From contig JAJYJH010000002.1 in NCBI GenBank assembly GCA_021789695.1, positions 105,191 to 169,190 on the forward strand: a stretch of 64,000 nucleotides of DNA. Reading direction: 5' to 3'. A program made the position numbers and the translations under genes. Each line of letters opens with the position of its first letter. Position 1 is the stretch's first letter. A model generated the notes under the pieces. It was not told where the DNA came from. It did no database searches and was given only the letters and a program-made list of their open reading frames with translations. Shown here piece by piece: positions 47,814-56,782 of the stretch. The DNA comes from a bacterium. Its GTDB lineage: Bacteria; Elusimicrobiota; Elusimicrobia; Elusimicrobiales; UBA9959.

Positions 47814-48698
47814 ATGAAAAAGACCGCGCTGCTGGCCTGCCTGCTGTTCCTGCCACTCCTCGCACATTCCGAGGAAAGGATAGAGCAGCGTATAACGCTA
47901 GCCACCGAGGACGGCTGGGACCTGAGCGCCCGCTATCTGCAGGCCGCTCCCGGCGCGCCCACGGTAGTGCTTGTCCATTCGCAAAAGAGCGACCACTCGG
48001 AATGGAGGCCATGGCTGCCGGCCCTGAAGTGCTACGGCTTCGGCTATCTTTCGATGGACCTGCGCGGGCACGGCGACAGTTTCGTGGCGCCCGACGGGTC
48101 CACCACCAGCTGGCGGGCATTCAATCCAAACGGCTCGGACAACGAGTACAACAAGATGCTGCGGGACGTAGAGGCGGCGCTGGTCTACCTTTCAACTAAC
48201 TCCGTCACCGGCGACCAGATCGTGCTGGCCGGGGACGTGCTCGGCGCCAATCTGGCCATCAAGGCCGCGGCCATTCATCCGGAGATTTCCCGCGTCGTGG
48301 CCATATCGCCGGTTCTCAACGTCAACGGGGTGCTTTCCGTCAACCCGCTGCGCGCCTACGGCCGCAGACCCATTCTGATGATAGGCGGCGCCGGAAACGG
48401 CAGGCAGTTCAAGGAATTCCTGCTGCTCAACGACATCGCGCGCCTGACCAGCGGCAAGGACGACGTTTCGGTGATGATAGAATCTTCCGGCTTCGGGCCG
48501 CAGTTGATAACCAGGTACAACGCTTCACGCGTGCTGGACTGGATATTGGCCCCGCGCCTCCCGGAGATAGTGCTGTACTCTACGGCGGCGCCGGCCGCCC
48601 TGCCTCCTGGCGCCACGCAACAGCCGCAGGCCCCCGGCGGGGGCGGGCAGGAAGGGGCGAACGATGGAACGGGCGGGGCGGACTACCCCGACTACTGA
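47814..48698 (+). CDS. Exported α/β-hydrolase-fold protein lacking the Ser nucleophile
   Basis: This 294-aa protein has a signal peptide (residues 1-19) and an α/β-hydrolase core: VVLVHSQKSDHSEW near 50, MDLRGHGDS near 81. The nucleophile elbow, usually GxSxG, reads GDVLGAN near 140, with Val in place of Ser. The C-terminal 35 residues are Pro/Gly/Gln-rich. The lack of a nucleophile suggests a binding or scaffold role, or a different chemistry. It lies 11 bases after ndk and 1 base before murQ, so all three are co-transcribed. Confidence 0.78.
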   Translation: MKKTALLACLLFLPLLAHSEERIEQRITLATEDGWDLSARYLQAAPGAPTVVLVHSQKSDHSEWRPWLPALKCYGFGYLSMDLRGHGDSFVAPDGSTTSWRAFNPNGSDNEYNKMLRDVEAALVYLSTNSVTGDQIVLAGDVLGANLAIKAAAIHPEISRVVAISPVLNVNGVLSVNPLRAYGRRPILMIGGAGNGRQFKEFLLLNDIARLTSGKDDVSVMIESSGFGPQLITRYNASRVLDWILAPRLPEIVLYSTAAPAALPPGATQQPQAPGGGGQEGANDGTGGADYPDY

Positions 48699-48699
48699 C

Positions 48700-49605
48700 A
48701 TGAAAAAGAAAGACGCTTTCAGGCTCTATTCCGAGCTCCCGACCGAGCAGAACAACCCGCGCACCAGGGACTTGGACCGCGTGCCGCTGCGGGAAGTTCT
48801 CGGCAAGCTCAACTACGAGGATTCGCTGGTCCCGGCCGCGGTGAAAGCCGCCATCCCCGGCATTGAAAAGGCGGCCCGCGCCGTCTCCAGGAGCTACCTC
48901 TCCGGCAGGAAGATTTACTTCATCGGCGCCGGCACCAGCGGCCGCCTCGGCGTGCTGGAAGCGGCGGAGATCCCGCCCACGTACGGAGTAGCTCCGGGGA
49001 CCTTCACCGCCCTGATGGCCGGCGGCAGCGGCGCCGTCTTCCTTTCCCGCGAAGGGGCTGAGGACGTGCTGGAGGACGGCCGCCGGGAGATAGCCGGCCT
49101 TGTCAGGCGAGGGGATGCGGTGATAGGCATAGCCGCCAGCGGCATAACGCCGTACGTGCGCGGCGGCCTGGCCGCGGCCAAAAGGGCCGGAGCCGTAACC
49201 GTGCTGCTGACCTGCAACCCCAGGGAGAAGGCGCGGGAGGCCTCGATACGCATCGCCATCGACGTAGGGCCCGAACCGGTCTCCGGCTCCACCAGGATGA
49301 AATCCGGCACGGCCACCAAGCTGGCGCTGAATATGCTCTCGACAGCCTCGATGGTGATCTCCGGAAAGGTATACCGCAACTGGATGGTGGACGTGAAGAC
49401 CACCTCTAAAAAGCTCGTGCTGCGCGCCGAGCGCATCACGGCCACAGTAGGCGGAGTCGGGCAGAACGAGGCCCGCCGCCTGCTGGACCTGACCGGCAAC
49501 GACGTGAAGACCGCCATAGTCATGGCCCGGCTTGGCCTGGGCAAGGCCGCCGCCGAAGCGCGGATAAAGAAGGCAGGCGGCTTCCTAAAGAAGATCCTGG
49601 GCTGA
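48700..49605 (+). CDS. murQ: N-acetylmuramic acid 6-phosphate etherase
   Basis: MurQ cleaves the lactyl ether of MurNAc-6-P to GlcNAc-6-P in murein recycling. The 301-aa SIS-fold protein has GAGTSGRLGVLEAAE near residue 75, IPPTYGV, GIAASGITPYV near 145 and SGSTRMKSGTATKL near 201, all family signatures. ATG 48700 gives the usual length; an ATG at 48664 with a better upstream purine run is possible. Together with DacB and the dipeptide epimerase it points to peptidoglycan recycling. Confidence 0.93.
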   Translation: MKKKDAFRLYSELPTEQNNPRTRDLDRVPLREVLGKLNYEDSLVPAAVKAAIPGIEKAARAVSRSYLSGRKIYFIGAGTSGRLGVLEAAEIPPTYGVAPGTFTALMAGGSGAVFLSREGAEDVLEDGRREIAGLVRRGDAVIGIAASGITPYVRGGLAAAKRAGAVTVLLTCNPREKAREASIRIAIDVGPEPVSGSTRMKSGTATKLALNMLSTASMVISGKVYRNWMVDVKTTSKKLVLRAERITATVGGVGQNEARRLLDLTGNDVKTAIVMARLGLGKAAAEARIKKAGGFLKKILG

Positions 49606-49619
49606 GCGGCCTGGAATTG

Positions 49620-51047
49620 TCAGTAATCCTTGTAGAGCCCCAGCAGGAGCCCCTGCGCCAGGGCGTCCATATCGCCGCCTGGAGAGGAATAATTGTTCAC
49701 GATGAAGGCGAAAGCCAGCGTCCGGCCTTTCCTGGTTCGCAGGTAGCCGGCGTAGGAGCGGACCCCGTTGATCGAGCCGGACTTGAGCCTCAGGTCCTTC
49801 TCGAGCGGGGTTCCCAAACCCATTTTACGAACGTGTCCGGTGGCGTCCGGGTCGCCGGGGAAGACCAGCGAATCGCGGAACTCAGGGAAATATTTCTTGC
49901 CTAGCAGCGAGACCAGCAGCCGGGCGAAGTTGCGCGCTTTGACAGCGTCGCGCCAGGAAAGACCGCAGGCGTCGGACAGTTTCAGCTCCGACACGTCCGC
50001 CCCGTTCTCCGACAGGAAACTCCTTACCGCCTTCAGCCCGGCCCCCGGGTCGCCGCCGCCGAGCTGCCGGAGCAGCAGTTCGGCGTAAAGGTTGAAACTC
50101 CGCTTGTTGGTGACGCGCACGATCTCCTTCAGCGGAGCCCCGTAAGTCTCCGCCACCTGCGTAAGCCTGTCGGCCGGCGGCGGAGCCCCCCGCCCAGGGG
50201 CCATAGACTGGAGTACCCCGGCGCTCGAGAGGTAGGCTCCGAAGGCCTGGGCCGCGAAAAGGGCCGGGTCCGGCAACGCGCCTTTTATCGCGAAGTCCGG
50301 CCGGCCCTGCGGGATGGTCCCTCGGAGCACGGCGCGGAACTGGCCTGGGAAGGCGTAAATATAACCGTCGTCCCCGGAACCCGCGGGTCCGGTCTTCATG
50401 TGGTCCTCGAAACTCAGCCCCGCCACCGGCGGATCGGTGCGCAGCACGGCAGCCGGCTCTCCAGCCTTTTTCGCCGGCTTGAAATAAAGTTCGTAGAGCC
50501 CGTCGTTGATTGTTAGGGCGGACGGCTGCGCCGCGTAGTAGTTGCCTATATCCTCCCAGGCCCAGGACCCGGGCTGGACGCTGTCGAAGGCCGAATCATC
50601 CCCCACCACGGCGCCCTTTATCGAGCGTATCCCGGCGCCCTTCACGGCCGCGGCCCAGTCCGCGAAGACCGCCTCCATAGACTTAGCCCCCCTCACCAGC
50701 CTGGAACCCAGCGAAGGGTCTCCACCGCCCTTTATATAGAGGTTCCCTTCCAGCGTGCCGCCGGAGATGGTCCCGTCGTAGTAAAGCCGGGTAGAGAAAC
50801 GTTTTTCCGGACCGAACCTGTCCAGCGCGGCCGCAGTAACGAAGAGTTTTAACGTGCTGGCCGGCGTCAGGCTGAGGTCGGGGCCGCGCGCGACGATGGT
50901 CTTCCCCGCGGCGTCCTCGACGTCCAGGCCCCAGGAGGCGTTCTGCATCCCGGGCCCTGAGGCGAGGCGTTCCTCGGCGTTCTGAGCCCCGCCGGCGCCG
51001 AACGCCGGGGCCGTCAGCAGTAACAGCGCGAATAGCGGGATTTCCAT
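49620..51047 (-). CDS. dacB: PBP4-type D-alanyl-D-alanine carboxypeptidase/endopeptidase
   Basis: DacB trims or cuts peptidoglycan peptides in the periplasm. The 475-aa protein has a signal peptide (1-17), SxxK in TPASTLKLF near residue 61, SxN as SFN in KRSFNLYAELLLRQLG near 318, and KSG in LRLKSGSINGVRSYAGY near 430. This is the peptidase S13 order, with the long insert between SxxK and SxN. It converges on murQ with only 14 bases between stops. Confidence 0.93.
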   Translation of the reverse strand: MEIPLFALLLLTAPAFGAGGAQNAEERLASGPGMQNASWGLDVEDAAGKTIVARGPDLSLTPASTLKLFVTAAALDRFGPEKRFSTRLYYDGTISGGTLEGNLYIKGGGDPSLGSRLVRGAKSMEAVFADWAAAVKGAGIRSIKGAVVGDDSAFDSVQPGSWAWEDIGNYYAAQPSALTINDGLYELYFKPAKKAGEPAAVLRTDPPVAGLSFEDHMKTGPAGSGDDGYIYAFPGQFRAVLRGTIPQGRPDFAIKGALPDPALFAAQAFGAYLSSAGVLQSMAPGRGAPPPADRLTQVAETYGAPLKEIVRVTNKRSFNLYAELLLRQLGGGDPGAGLKAVRSFLSENGADVSELKLSDACGLSWRDAVKARNFARLLVSLLGKKYFPEFRDSLVFPGDPDATGHVRKMGLGTPLEKDLRLKSGSINGVRSYAGYLRTRKGRTLAFAFIVNNYSSPGGDMDALAQGLLLGLYKDY

Positions 51048-51135
51048 ATCTGCGGAACTATAGAAGAGTTCTCCGGTCCAGCGCGTCGCGGCTTTCTGGC
51101 CCCGAGGCGGACCGGAAGCGCGAGCGGCCAGCCGC

Positions 51136-52398
51136 TCAAGACGAACCGCCGCCGGACTTTTCCTTACCGCCGTCCTGCGCGAACGCCTTTTTGGCGCTGG
51201 AGCGCTCGTAGTCGGCGAACGCGTGGCTGCCGGAGACGGCCTCGTAAGCCATCTCGGAAACGTGCCTTATCACGTCGCCGCGGGAGCGCATCCAGTCGCC
51301 GTAGGAAGAAGCCGGGTTGGACTTCTGTATCACGCCGGCGACTATATACGGGAAGGTCCTGCCATCGGGACGGCGGGCCACAAGTATGCCCATATCCCCG
51401 CAGAGCCTGCTCGTAGTGCCGGTCTTGTCGTAGACCTCGGTTCCCTCGGGTACCCCCGGGGCTGAGGTGTAGAGCCTGTTGGGTTTAGGAAGGTTCATCA
51501 GCCGCTTTATCTCCGCGGAGCGCGGCAGGGAACCGTTCCACAGAGCGTAGAGGAAACGGCTGTAATCGTGCACCGAGGCCTTGTTGCGGTAGGTGCGTCC
51601 GTCGGCCGGGATGTACTCGACCAGTTTCGTGTCCCGCAGCAGCCCGCCGTAATTCCTCTTCAGTATGCTCTGGGCTGCGGCCGGTCCGCCGAGTCTCCGC
51701 ATGAACCAGTCAGCCGCACGGTTGTCGGATTCCTGTATCATGTTCTCCATGTGCCCGCGCTCCACGGCGCCGTACTTCCTGCGCCCGGCCTCCACCTCAT
51801 GGAACCAGGCCAGGGCGATAAAGGGCTTTATCAGGCTGGCCGATTCCATCGGGACGTCCTCGTTTATCCCGGCCAACTTCCTGTCGGAGGAGATGTCGTA
51901 TACTATCCACGCGGTCCGCTCGTCCGCGCGGATAAGGCCCTGACGGCGAAGCTCGCCGACATAATCCTCTATATCCTTCTCCAGTCCGGTCAAACTGCGC
52001 GCCGCGGCTTGCGGAGCGGGCCCAGGGTCCGCCCGCGCCCAGTCACGGGAATGGACCGCTTCGGCCGGCTGCAACCCCGCGGCTTTCAGCAGCCTGGAGT
52101 GAGCCTTGGCCACCTCCGCGGTGGAATCCCTGCTCCCGCCGCGCAGATAGACCAGACCAAAGCCTCCGGCCTCCCTGACCAGGCGCAGCCTGTCGGCCGC
52201 CGCAGGGCCGAGCACGTAGGCTACCTTTTTTCTGTAGGCTTTCACGGCGGCCAGGTCCTGCCGCCAGACGTAAGAGATATCGTAGCCGGCGCCTTTAGCC
52301 GCCGGCAGCATCAGCAGGCAGAGGGCGACGGCGAGGACCGGTCCGCAGGGGCGGAAAAAATGTGAACGTAATATTCGGCGAAGCATTCCCTCAGCCAT
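51136..52398 (-). CDS. Exported β-lactamase-fold serine hydrolase
   Basis: This 420-aa protein has an N-terminal signal or anchor segment (about residues 18-36). Its C-terminal 270 residues have class A β-lactamase-type motifs: SASLIKPF (SxxK) near residue 185, ESDNRAADWF (SDN) near 222, and DKTGTTSRLCGDMG (KTG) near 320. I see no clear Glu166 loop, so D,D-peptidase or another penicilloyl hydrolase is as likely as true β-lactamase. The N-terminal 140 residues are of unknown fold. It lies 6 bases after the SH3b gene in an envelope operon. Confidence 0.82.
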   Translation of the reverse strand: MAEGMLRRILRSHFFRPCGPVLAVALCLLMLPAAKGAGYDISYVWRQDLAAVKAYRKKVAYVLGPAAADRLRLVREAGGFGLVYLRGGSRDSTAEVAKAHSRLLKAAGLQPAEAVHSRDWARADPGPAPQAAARSLTGLEKDIEDYVGELRRQGLIRADERTAWIVYDISSDRKLAGINEDVPMESASLIKPFIALAWFHEVEAGRRKYGAVERGHMENMIQESDNRAADWFMRRLGGPAAAQSILKRNYGGLLRDTKLVEYIPADGRTYRNKASVHDYSRFLYALWNGSLPRSAEIKRLMNLPKPNRLYTSAPGVPEGTEVYDKTGTTSRLCGDMGILVARRPDGRTFPYIVAGVIQKSNPASSYGDWMRSRGDVIRHVSEMAYEAVSGSHAFADYERSSAKKAFAQDGGKEKSGGGSS

Positions 52399-52404
52399 CC
52401 CGCA

Positions 52405-52842
52405 CTACTCCGTGAATCCCCAGACCGTACTCTCGTGCAACCAGCCGGTCGTACCCGCCCCGTCGGTTACCTTGTACCACTCCCCCTGCTTCTTCACCTT
52501 CTTCAACGGATAGCCTTTCTGTAAAACCCAGAGCACTTCGTAATTCCCCCCGGGACCTTTTCTCAGGTTGGCGCTATCCGTCTTCACTATCAGGGACGGG
52601 ATCTTTTCCAGGACGGAGCCGGATATCCAGCCCGAGTCCTGTTCGAAGTCCCCCACCTTTACCCAGCCTCCGCGCTTGGACAACACCTTGAAAGGGGTGA
52701 ACCTGTACGCCACCCACAGGACCCCGCCGCCCGGAGAACTGCGCACGTTGGCTTCCTTGGCAGAAAGGCTGAGCATCGCGGCCGAGGCCGGGGCAGAGAC
52801 TAACAGCAAGGTCAATAGAACGCCCTGGAACTTCCTATGCAA
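52405..52842 (-). CDS. Exported protein with two SH3b domains
   Basis: This 145-aa protein has a signal peptide (about residues 1-21) and two bacterial SH3 repeats: residues 25-78 (KEANVRSSPGG, GWISGSV) and 82-142 (DSANLRKGPGGNYEVLW, GWLHESTVWG). SH3b domains usually bind cell-wall peptides. The start appears to be TTG 52842, with GGAGG 6 bases upstream. A consensus promoter lies at 52886-52914. It leads an operon with the β-lactamase-fold hydrolase and DacB. Confidence 0.85.
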   Translation of the reverse strand: MHRKFQGVLLTLLLVSAPASAAMLSLSAKEANVRSSPGGGVLWVAYRFTPFKVLSKRGGWVKVGDFEQDSGWISGSVLEKIPSLIVKTDSANLRKGPGGNYEVLWVLQKGYPLKKVKKQGEWYKVTDGAGTTGWLHESTVWGFTE

Positions 52843-52885
52843 ATCCGACCTCCTTTCAGCCGTTCCCGTGAAACGTATCTTTTAC

Positions 52886-52914
52886 ATTTTAAGCAGAACT
52901 GCAAATGCTGTCAA
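52886..52914 (-). promoter_or_regulatory. Consensus promoter TTGACA-17-TAAAAT for the SH3b operon
   Basis: A perfect -35 TTGACA (52909-52914) is spaced 17 bases from TAAAAT (52886-52891). The likely start site lies about 35 bases before TTG 52842, with AAAGGAGG between. This is the best housekeeping promoter in the window. Confidence 0.8.
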
Positions 52915-52926
52915 TAGGAAACCACG

Positions 52927-53841
52927 TTATCCCCTGCCGTAGCGGCCGCTCTTCATCGAGGAGAGGTGCTCCGCCTCCGCCGGGGTCAGGAACTTCGGGG
53001 TCAGCCTCAGCAGGTCTATGCAATCCAGAATATAGAAAAGGGCCGTCAGCACCTCGTTCTCGTCGGGACCGCACCCGCCGTCCAGCGTCCGCGGGCCGCA
53101 GTAGAGAGCCTGGTCGGGCGAAAGCACGTTATTGAGCATGAAGCCGCGGCCGCGACGGGCCAGGGCCGCCGCGTTATAAGGCGACAGCCCTTCCCCCGCC
53201 CAAGCCGCCGGATAGGGCGGCAGCGAGAGACCTCGCCTTATCGTCTCATTAACCTTCAGGCTGAGCGCGAGCGCCCCTTCCACCCCGGCGTGAGTTGTCA
53301 CCAGACCGTGGTTGGCCAAAAAAAAGACCTGCGGCTCAGACCGGGCCGCACGCCCGGCTATCGCCGTGCAGAGCTGGGGCCCGGGGGCCCTGTACGCGAC
53401 GAACTCGTAGCCAGGGAACAGTTCCCGCCCCAGCGCATGGCCCTCGGCGCTCATGTTGAGGACGTTCGCGTAGACGGAGTGCGTATGGACGACGACGGTA
53501 TTTAGCAGAGCGTGGAAGCCGGTCTCTATTGACGGCCTGGCCGGCGCCACCCCCTTCACCGTTAACGCCTGCGCGCAGATGTAGTCGGAGAACTCGTCCT
53601 CTCCGCCGGGGCCGGAAGCGACGCGCCTGCGTATGTTTGCGTAGTTCACCAGCGTCCAGCCGGAGCGCGGAGCGAGGTCCCTGAGCCTGGAGCCGGTGGC
53701 CTTTATCAACATCCTCTCGGCGCCGGCCTTGACCGAGACGTTTCCGCCTCCGCCCTGGGTGAGGTCAGGGCGCCGTGCCGCGCCGGCCGCGGCGCGGGCC
53801 AGCAACTCCGGAGCGTTGTCCAGCGAGGGATCGTACGCCAT
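52927..53841 (-). CDS. Class II aldolase/adducin-family protein
   Basis: This 304-aa protein has the class II aldolase fold. GGGGNVSVK near residue 30 and ATGSRLRDL near 48 form the phosphate-binding part. VVHTHSVYANVL near 116 gives the two Zn His, and FLANHGLVTTH near 172 the third. The C-terminal 100 residues extend past typical 210-aa fuculose aldolases. The family splits sugar phosphates or dehydrates methylthioribulose phosphate; substrate is not evident. It lies 12 bases after the Xer recombinase. Confidence 0.85.
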   Translation of the reverse strand: MAYDPSLDNAPELLARAAAGAARRPDLTQGGGGNVSVKAGAERMLIKATGSRLRDLAPRSGWTLVNYANIRRRVASGPGGEDEFSDYICAQALTVKGVAPARPSIETGFHALLNTVVVHTHSVYANVLNMSAEGHALGRELFPGYEFVAYRAPGPQLCTAIAGRAARSEPQVFFLANHGLVTTHAGVEGALALSLKVNETIRRGLSLPPYPAAWAGEGLSPYNAAALARRGRGFMLNNVLSPDQALYCGPRTLDGGCGPDENEVLTALFYILDCIDLLRLTPKFLTPAEAEHLSSMKSGRYGRG

Positions 53842-53853
53842 AGAGCCGCGCCT

Positions 53854-54771
53854 TCAGCGCTTCCCGCCCCCGGCCCTCGGGTGAGCCTTCTCGTAGACCT
53901 CTTTCAGCCGCTCGAGGGAGACGTGCGTGTAGATCTCGGTGGTCTGCAGGTTCTTGTGCCCCAGCATCTCCTGCACCGATTTGAGGTCGCAGCCCCGGTC
54001 CAGCAGGTGCGTGGCGAAGGAATGACGGACCGAATGCGGGTTCACCGGCCTGGCGAAGCGCGCGCGCCTGGCCATTCTTTTGAAGACCAGCGCCATACCC
54101 GCCCCTGTCAGACGTCCGTTCCTGCTGTTGAGGAAAAGAGGCAGGCCGTGCACCAGCGGCTTGGGACGGGTATCCAGGTATTCGCGCAGGGCCGCGAGCG
54201 CCTTCTCCCCGACGGGGACGAGGCGTTCGCGGGATCCCTTGCCCATCACGCGGACAAAGCCTGAATAGAAATCCAGGTCCCCTATGTTCAGGCCGGACGC
54301 TTCGGAGCGGCGCAGGCCGCTGGAATAGACCAGTTCGAAAAGGGCGAAATCGCGCAGGGCAAAGTAGTAGTTCTTCTCGCGCGCGTCGACCTCCTCCGGC
54401 CTGTTGTAATCCTGCAGTTTCCCGACCTCCCCCTCTGTGAGAAACCTTGGCAGGCGCTTCTCCTTCCTGGGTATCGTTATAAGGTCGAACGGGTCCCCTT
54501 CCATAGCCCCGGTCTCGCGAAGATAGCCGAGGAAAGAGCGCACGGCAGAGATCTTGCGCAGCAGCGTGTTGCGCGAAACCTTCTTTTCGGCGACGAACGA
54601 GATGTAGCCGCGCAGCAACGGGCGGTCGAGCGCGGCCGGAGCGCCGGCCCTGTTAGACGACGCGTAAGAAAGGAATTCGTCCAGGTCGAACCTGTAGGCT
54701 TTTATGGTGTTCCTGGAGAAATTGCGCTGCGCCCGAAGATGCAGCAGGAACTGCTCCGCCAGCTGCTTCAT
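53854..54771 (-). CDS. XerC/XerD-type tyrosine recombinase
   Basis: This 305-aa recombinase has an N-terminal SAM-like core-binding domain (about 5-95) and a catalytic domain with all expected residues. Arg is in YSSGLRRSE near 157, Lys in GKGSRER near 183, HxxR in HSVRHSFATHLL near 248, His in LGHKNLQTT near 272 and Tyr in IYTHVSLERLKEVY near 283. The last segment is the usual Xer ending, so chromosome dimer resolution is more likely than a phage integrase. No dif site was found by eye. Confidence 0.92.
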   Translation of the reverse strand: MKQLAEQFLLHLRAQRNFSRNTIKAYRFDLDEFLSYASSNRAGAPAALDRPLLRGYISFVAEKKVSRNTLLRKISAVRSFLGYLRETGAMEGDPFDLITIPRKEKRLPRFLTEGEVGKLQDYNRPEEVDAREKNYYFALRDFALFELVYSSGLRRSEASGLNIGDLDFYSGFVRVMGKGSRERLVPVGEKALAALREYLDTRPKPLVHGLPLFLNSRNGRLTGAGMALVFKRMARRARFARPVNPHSVRHSFATHLLDRGCDLKSVQEMLGHKNLQTTEIYTHVSLERLKEVYEKAHPRAGGGKR

Positions 54772-54814
54772 GCTCAGATTCTAGCATTTCGGCGGCGTCC
54801 CCGCCGCCCGCGCG

Positions 54815-56782
54815 TCAGGCGCCGCCGGGCGCCAGCGGGATCGTAAAATAGAAAGTGGCCCCTTTGCCCTGCTCGCTTTCGGCCCAGATCCGCCCCTTGT
54901 GCAGGGCCACGAACTCCTTCACTATGGAAAGCCCCAGCCCCACGCCCTCGCGCCTGCCGCCGTTATCGAGTTGAACGAAGCGCTCAAAGATGCGGTCCAG
55001 GTCCTTCTTGGAGATTCCGGGCCCGGTGTCCCTGACCCCGATGAGCGCGCACGGGTCCGGGACGGCAGCGCGGGCCGCCGCGACCACTACCGTCCCTCCG
55101 GGCGGAGTGGACTTAAGCGAATTGGAGATCAGGTTGGTCACCACCTGCACTATCCGCTGATGGTCGGCCATCACTATCAGTTCTCCGGACGGCGGCCTCA
55201 GCGTAAGACGAATCTGCTTGGTCTTCGCCCACGGCAGCAGTCCTTCCACCGACTCCCTCAGGATGGGCTCCAGCGGGCAGGGTTCCGGGTGTACCGGCAT
55301 CTTGCCGGACTGCAACTTGGAGAAATCAAGTATGCCGCGTATCATCTCGCTGAGACGGCGGCTGTTGCGCACGCTGATAGCGAGGAAGTTCTTCCCGTCC
55401 TCGTCCAGTTTTTCTGAGGAGGCCTCCTCCAGCATCTCGAGAGCGGAGCTTATGGAGGAAAGGGGCGACTGCAGGTCGTGGGTGACACGGGAGAGGAACT
55501 CATCCTGCAGGCGCTGGGCCTGCTTGAACTTGGTGACTTCCGGCAGCGTCATGTAGGCCCCGACCACGCGCCCCTCCGCGTCCTCGACCAGCGCCATGGA
55601 GCGGCGTATAGCCCCGCTCACCTCGGCGTCCCCAGAAACGCTGACCGCTCCGGTGACGGGTTGGCCTGGGAGGATATCCATCTCCTTGGAGATAGTCAGC
55701 ACGTGCTCGGCCGGGTTCAGGTGTTCGCTGACGTGCTTGCCCGCCACCTCGAAGAGCTTCCTGCCGGAAATCTCCTCGGCGGCGCTGTTCATCATCAGTA
55801 TCCGGCCATCTTTATCCACGATCACCTTGCCTTCCGCCACGTTCTCCAGCATCTTCTCGGTGCGGGTCCTGGTGCTGAGTATCCGCTCCTTTTCCGCGGC
55901 CAGCTGCCTCGTGGCCTCGGTTACCTGCTTTGCCATGCCGTCCTTCACTATTTTCATGGCGTCCTGGTACATCTTCACCCTTTCGTTCGGGTCTTTTACC
56001 GCCGACTCCACCAGTTTTGTCAGCAGCGAGCCGAGGCTCAGCCCGCCAAGCAGGCTTTCCAGCCTTTCTCCCCTACCGCCCCCGGCGCTCGGTCCCTGAC
56101 CGGCGCCCTTGCCTGACGCTGGCGAGGCTTCAGGCGCGGCCGGAGTACGGCAAGGAGCTGCCGGAGGGGCGACGGGCCCCGGCCGTGGCGTCAACTCCGG
56201 GGCGGGACTTACCGCCGCCGGACGGGGAACCGCCGCCTCCGGATTCACGCGGGCGCTTTCCTTGACATAGCGCAGCTCTACCGGATGTATGCGTTTCACG
56301 CCCCTGCGTTCCAGGAACACGCCGAGGGACCCGGGCGGAAGGCTCCGCGCCGAACCGCCGAGGAACTCGCAGAGCGCAGCCAGCTCGGAAACGCGCAATC
56401 CGGTCTCGAAGATTATGCCGCGTACGCCGTGCGCCTTAAAAAGCTGCATGAGATTGTCTGCCTCCAGAGGCGGCACCGGCGTCTGCCGTTCGTTGAAAAG
56501 CCAAAAATCGTTCTGGAAGGAAAGCGTGAGGGACGATTCGCCCGAGGAATCCAGCACCTCCCCGAGGGCGGCGTAAGCCCGGCCCAGGGCGCCGGTGACC
56601 AGCGGGTGCGTCAGAGTGTACAGCGCGGCGCTCTTGGCCGTGTGGGAAAGTGCGGCAAGGAACTCGCCGCAGAGCTCATCGTAGGTGACGCCGTAGACGC
56701 GGGCGCGGTCGGCGCTCCCATGGGCCTCGCTGGGCTGTTCCTGCCCGGAAACGTAATCCTGTTCGGCGGGGTTCATAATCAT
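54815..56782 (-). CDS. PAS-containing soluble histidine kinase coupled to the receiver-PilB gene
   Basis: This 655-aa kinase has no TM helix. Residues 30-185 form an unrecognised sensor-like domain (LYTLTHPLVTGAL, GVRGIIFETGLRVSEL). A Pro/Ala linker follows, then a coiled coil near 255-310, PAS near 315-425, HisKA with the phospho-His in FLSRVTHDLQSPL near 433 and HATPase_c (NLISNSLKS, DTGPGISKKDL, GVGLGLSIVKEF). The ATG at 56782 shares one base with the PilB-like stop (TGATG); GTG 56785 and ATG 56776 are alternatives. The coupling suggests it phosphorylates the receiver of the adjacent ATPase. Confidence 0.9.
   Translation of the reverse strand: MIMNPAEQDYVSGQEQPSEAHGSADRARVYGVTYDELCGEFLAALSHTAKSAALYTLTHPLVTGALGRAYAALGEVLDSSGESSLTLSFQNDFWLFNERQTPVPPLEADNLMQLFKAHGVRGIIFETGLRVSELAALCEFLGGSARSLPPGSLGVFLERRGVKRIHPVELRYVKESARVNPEAAVPRPAAVSPAPELTPRPGPVAPPAAPCRTPAAPEASPASGKGAGQGPSAGGGRGERLESLLGGLSLGSLLTKLVESAVKDPNERVKMYQDAMKIVKDGMAKQVTEATRQLAAEKERILSTRTRTEKMLENVAEGKVIVDKDGRILMMNSAAEEISGRKLFEVAGKHVSEHLNPAEHVLTISKEMDILPGQPVTGAVSVSGDAEVSGAIRRSMALVEDAEGRVVGAYMTLPEVTKFKQAQRLQDEFLSRVTHDLQSPLSSISSALEMLEEASSEKLDEDGKNFLAISVRNSRRLSEMIRGILDFSKLQSGKMPVHPEPCPLEPILRESVEGLLPWAKTKQIRLTLRPPSGELIVMADHQRIVQVVTNLISNSLKSTPPGGTVVVAAARAAVPDPCALIGVRDTGPGISKKDLDRIFERFVQLDNGGRREGVGLGLSIVKEFVALHKGRIWAESEQGKGATFYFTIPLAPGGA

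Noticed and set aside
51136..52398. Antibiotic-resistance β-lactamase
   Set aside because: SxxK, SDN and KTG are present, but no clear Glu166 region is seen and the protein is larger, with an unknown N-terminal part. Resistance should not be inferred.
52405..52842. SH3b protein as phage lysin or toxin
   Set aside because: It has a signal peptide, no catalytic domain and lies in an envelope operon with a consensus promoter.
53854..54771. Xer recombinase as integrase of a mobile element
   Set aside because: Motifs and C-terminal ending are those of housekeeping XerC/D, and no attachment repeats, cargo or tRNA are next to it.
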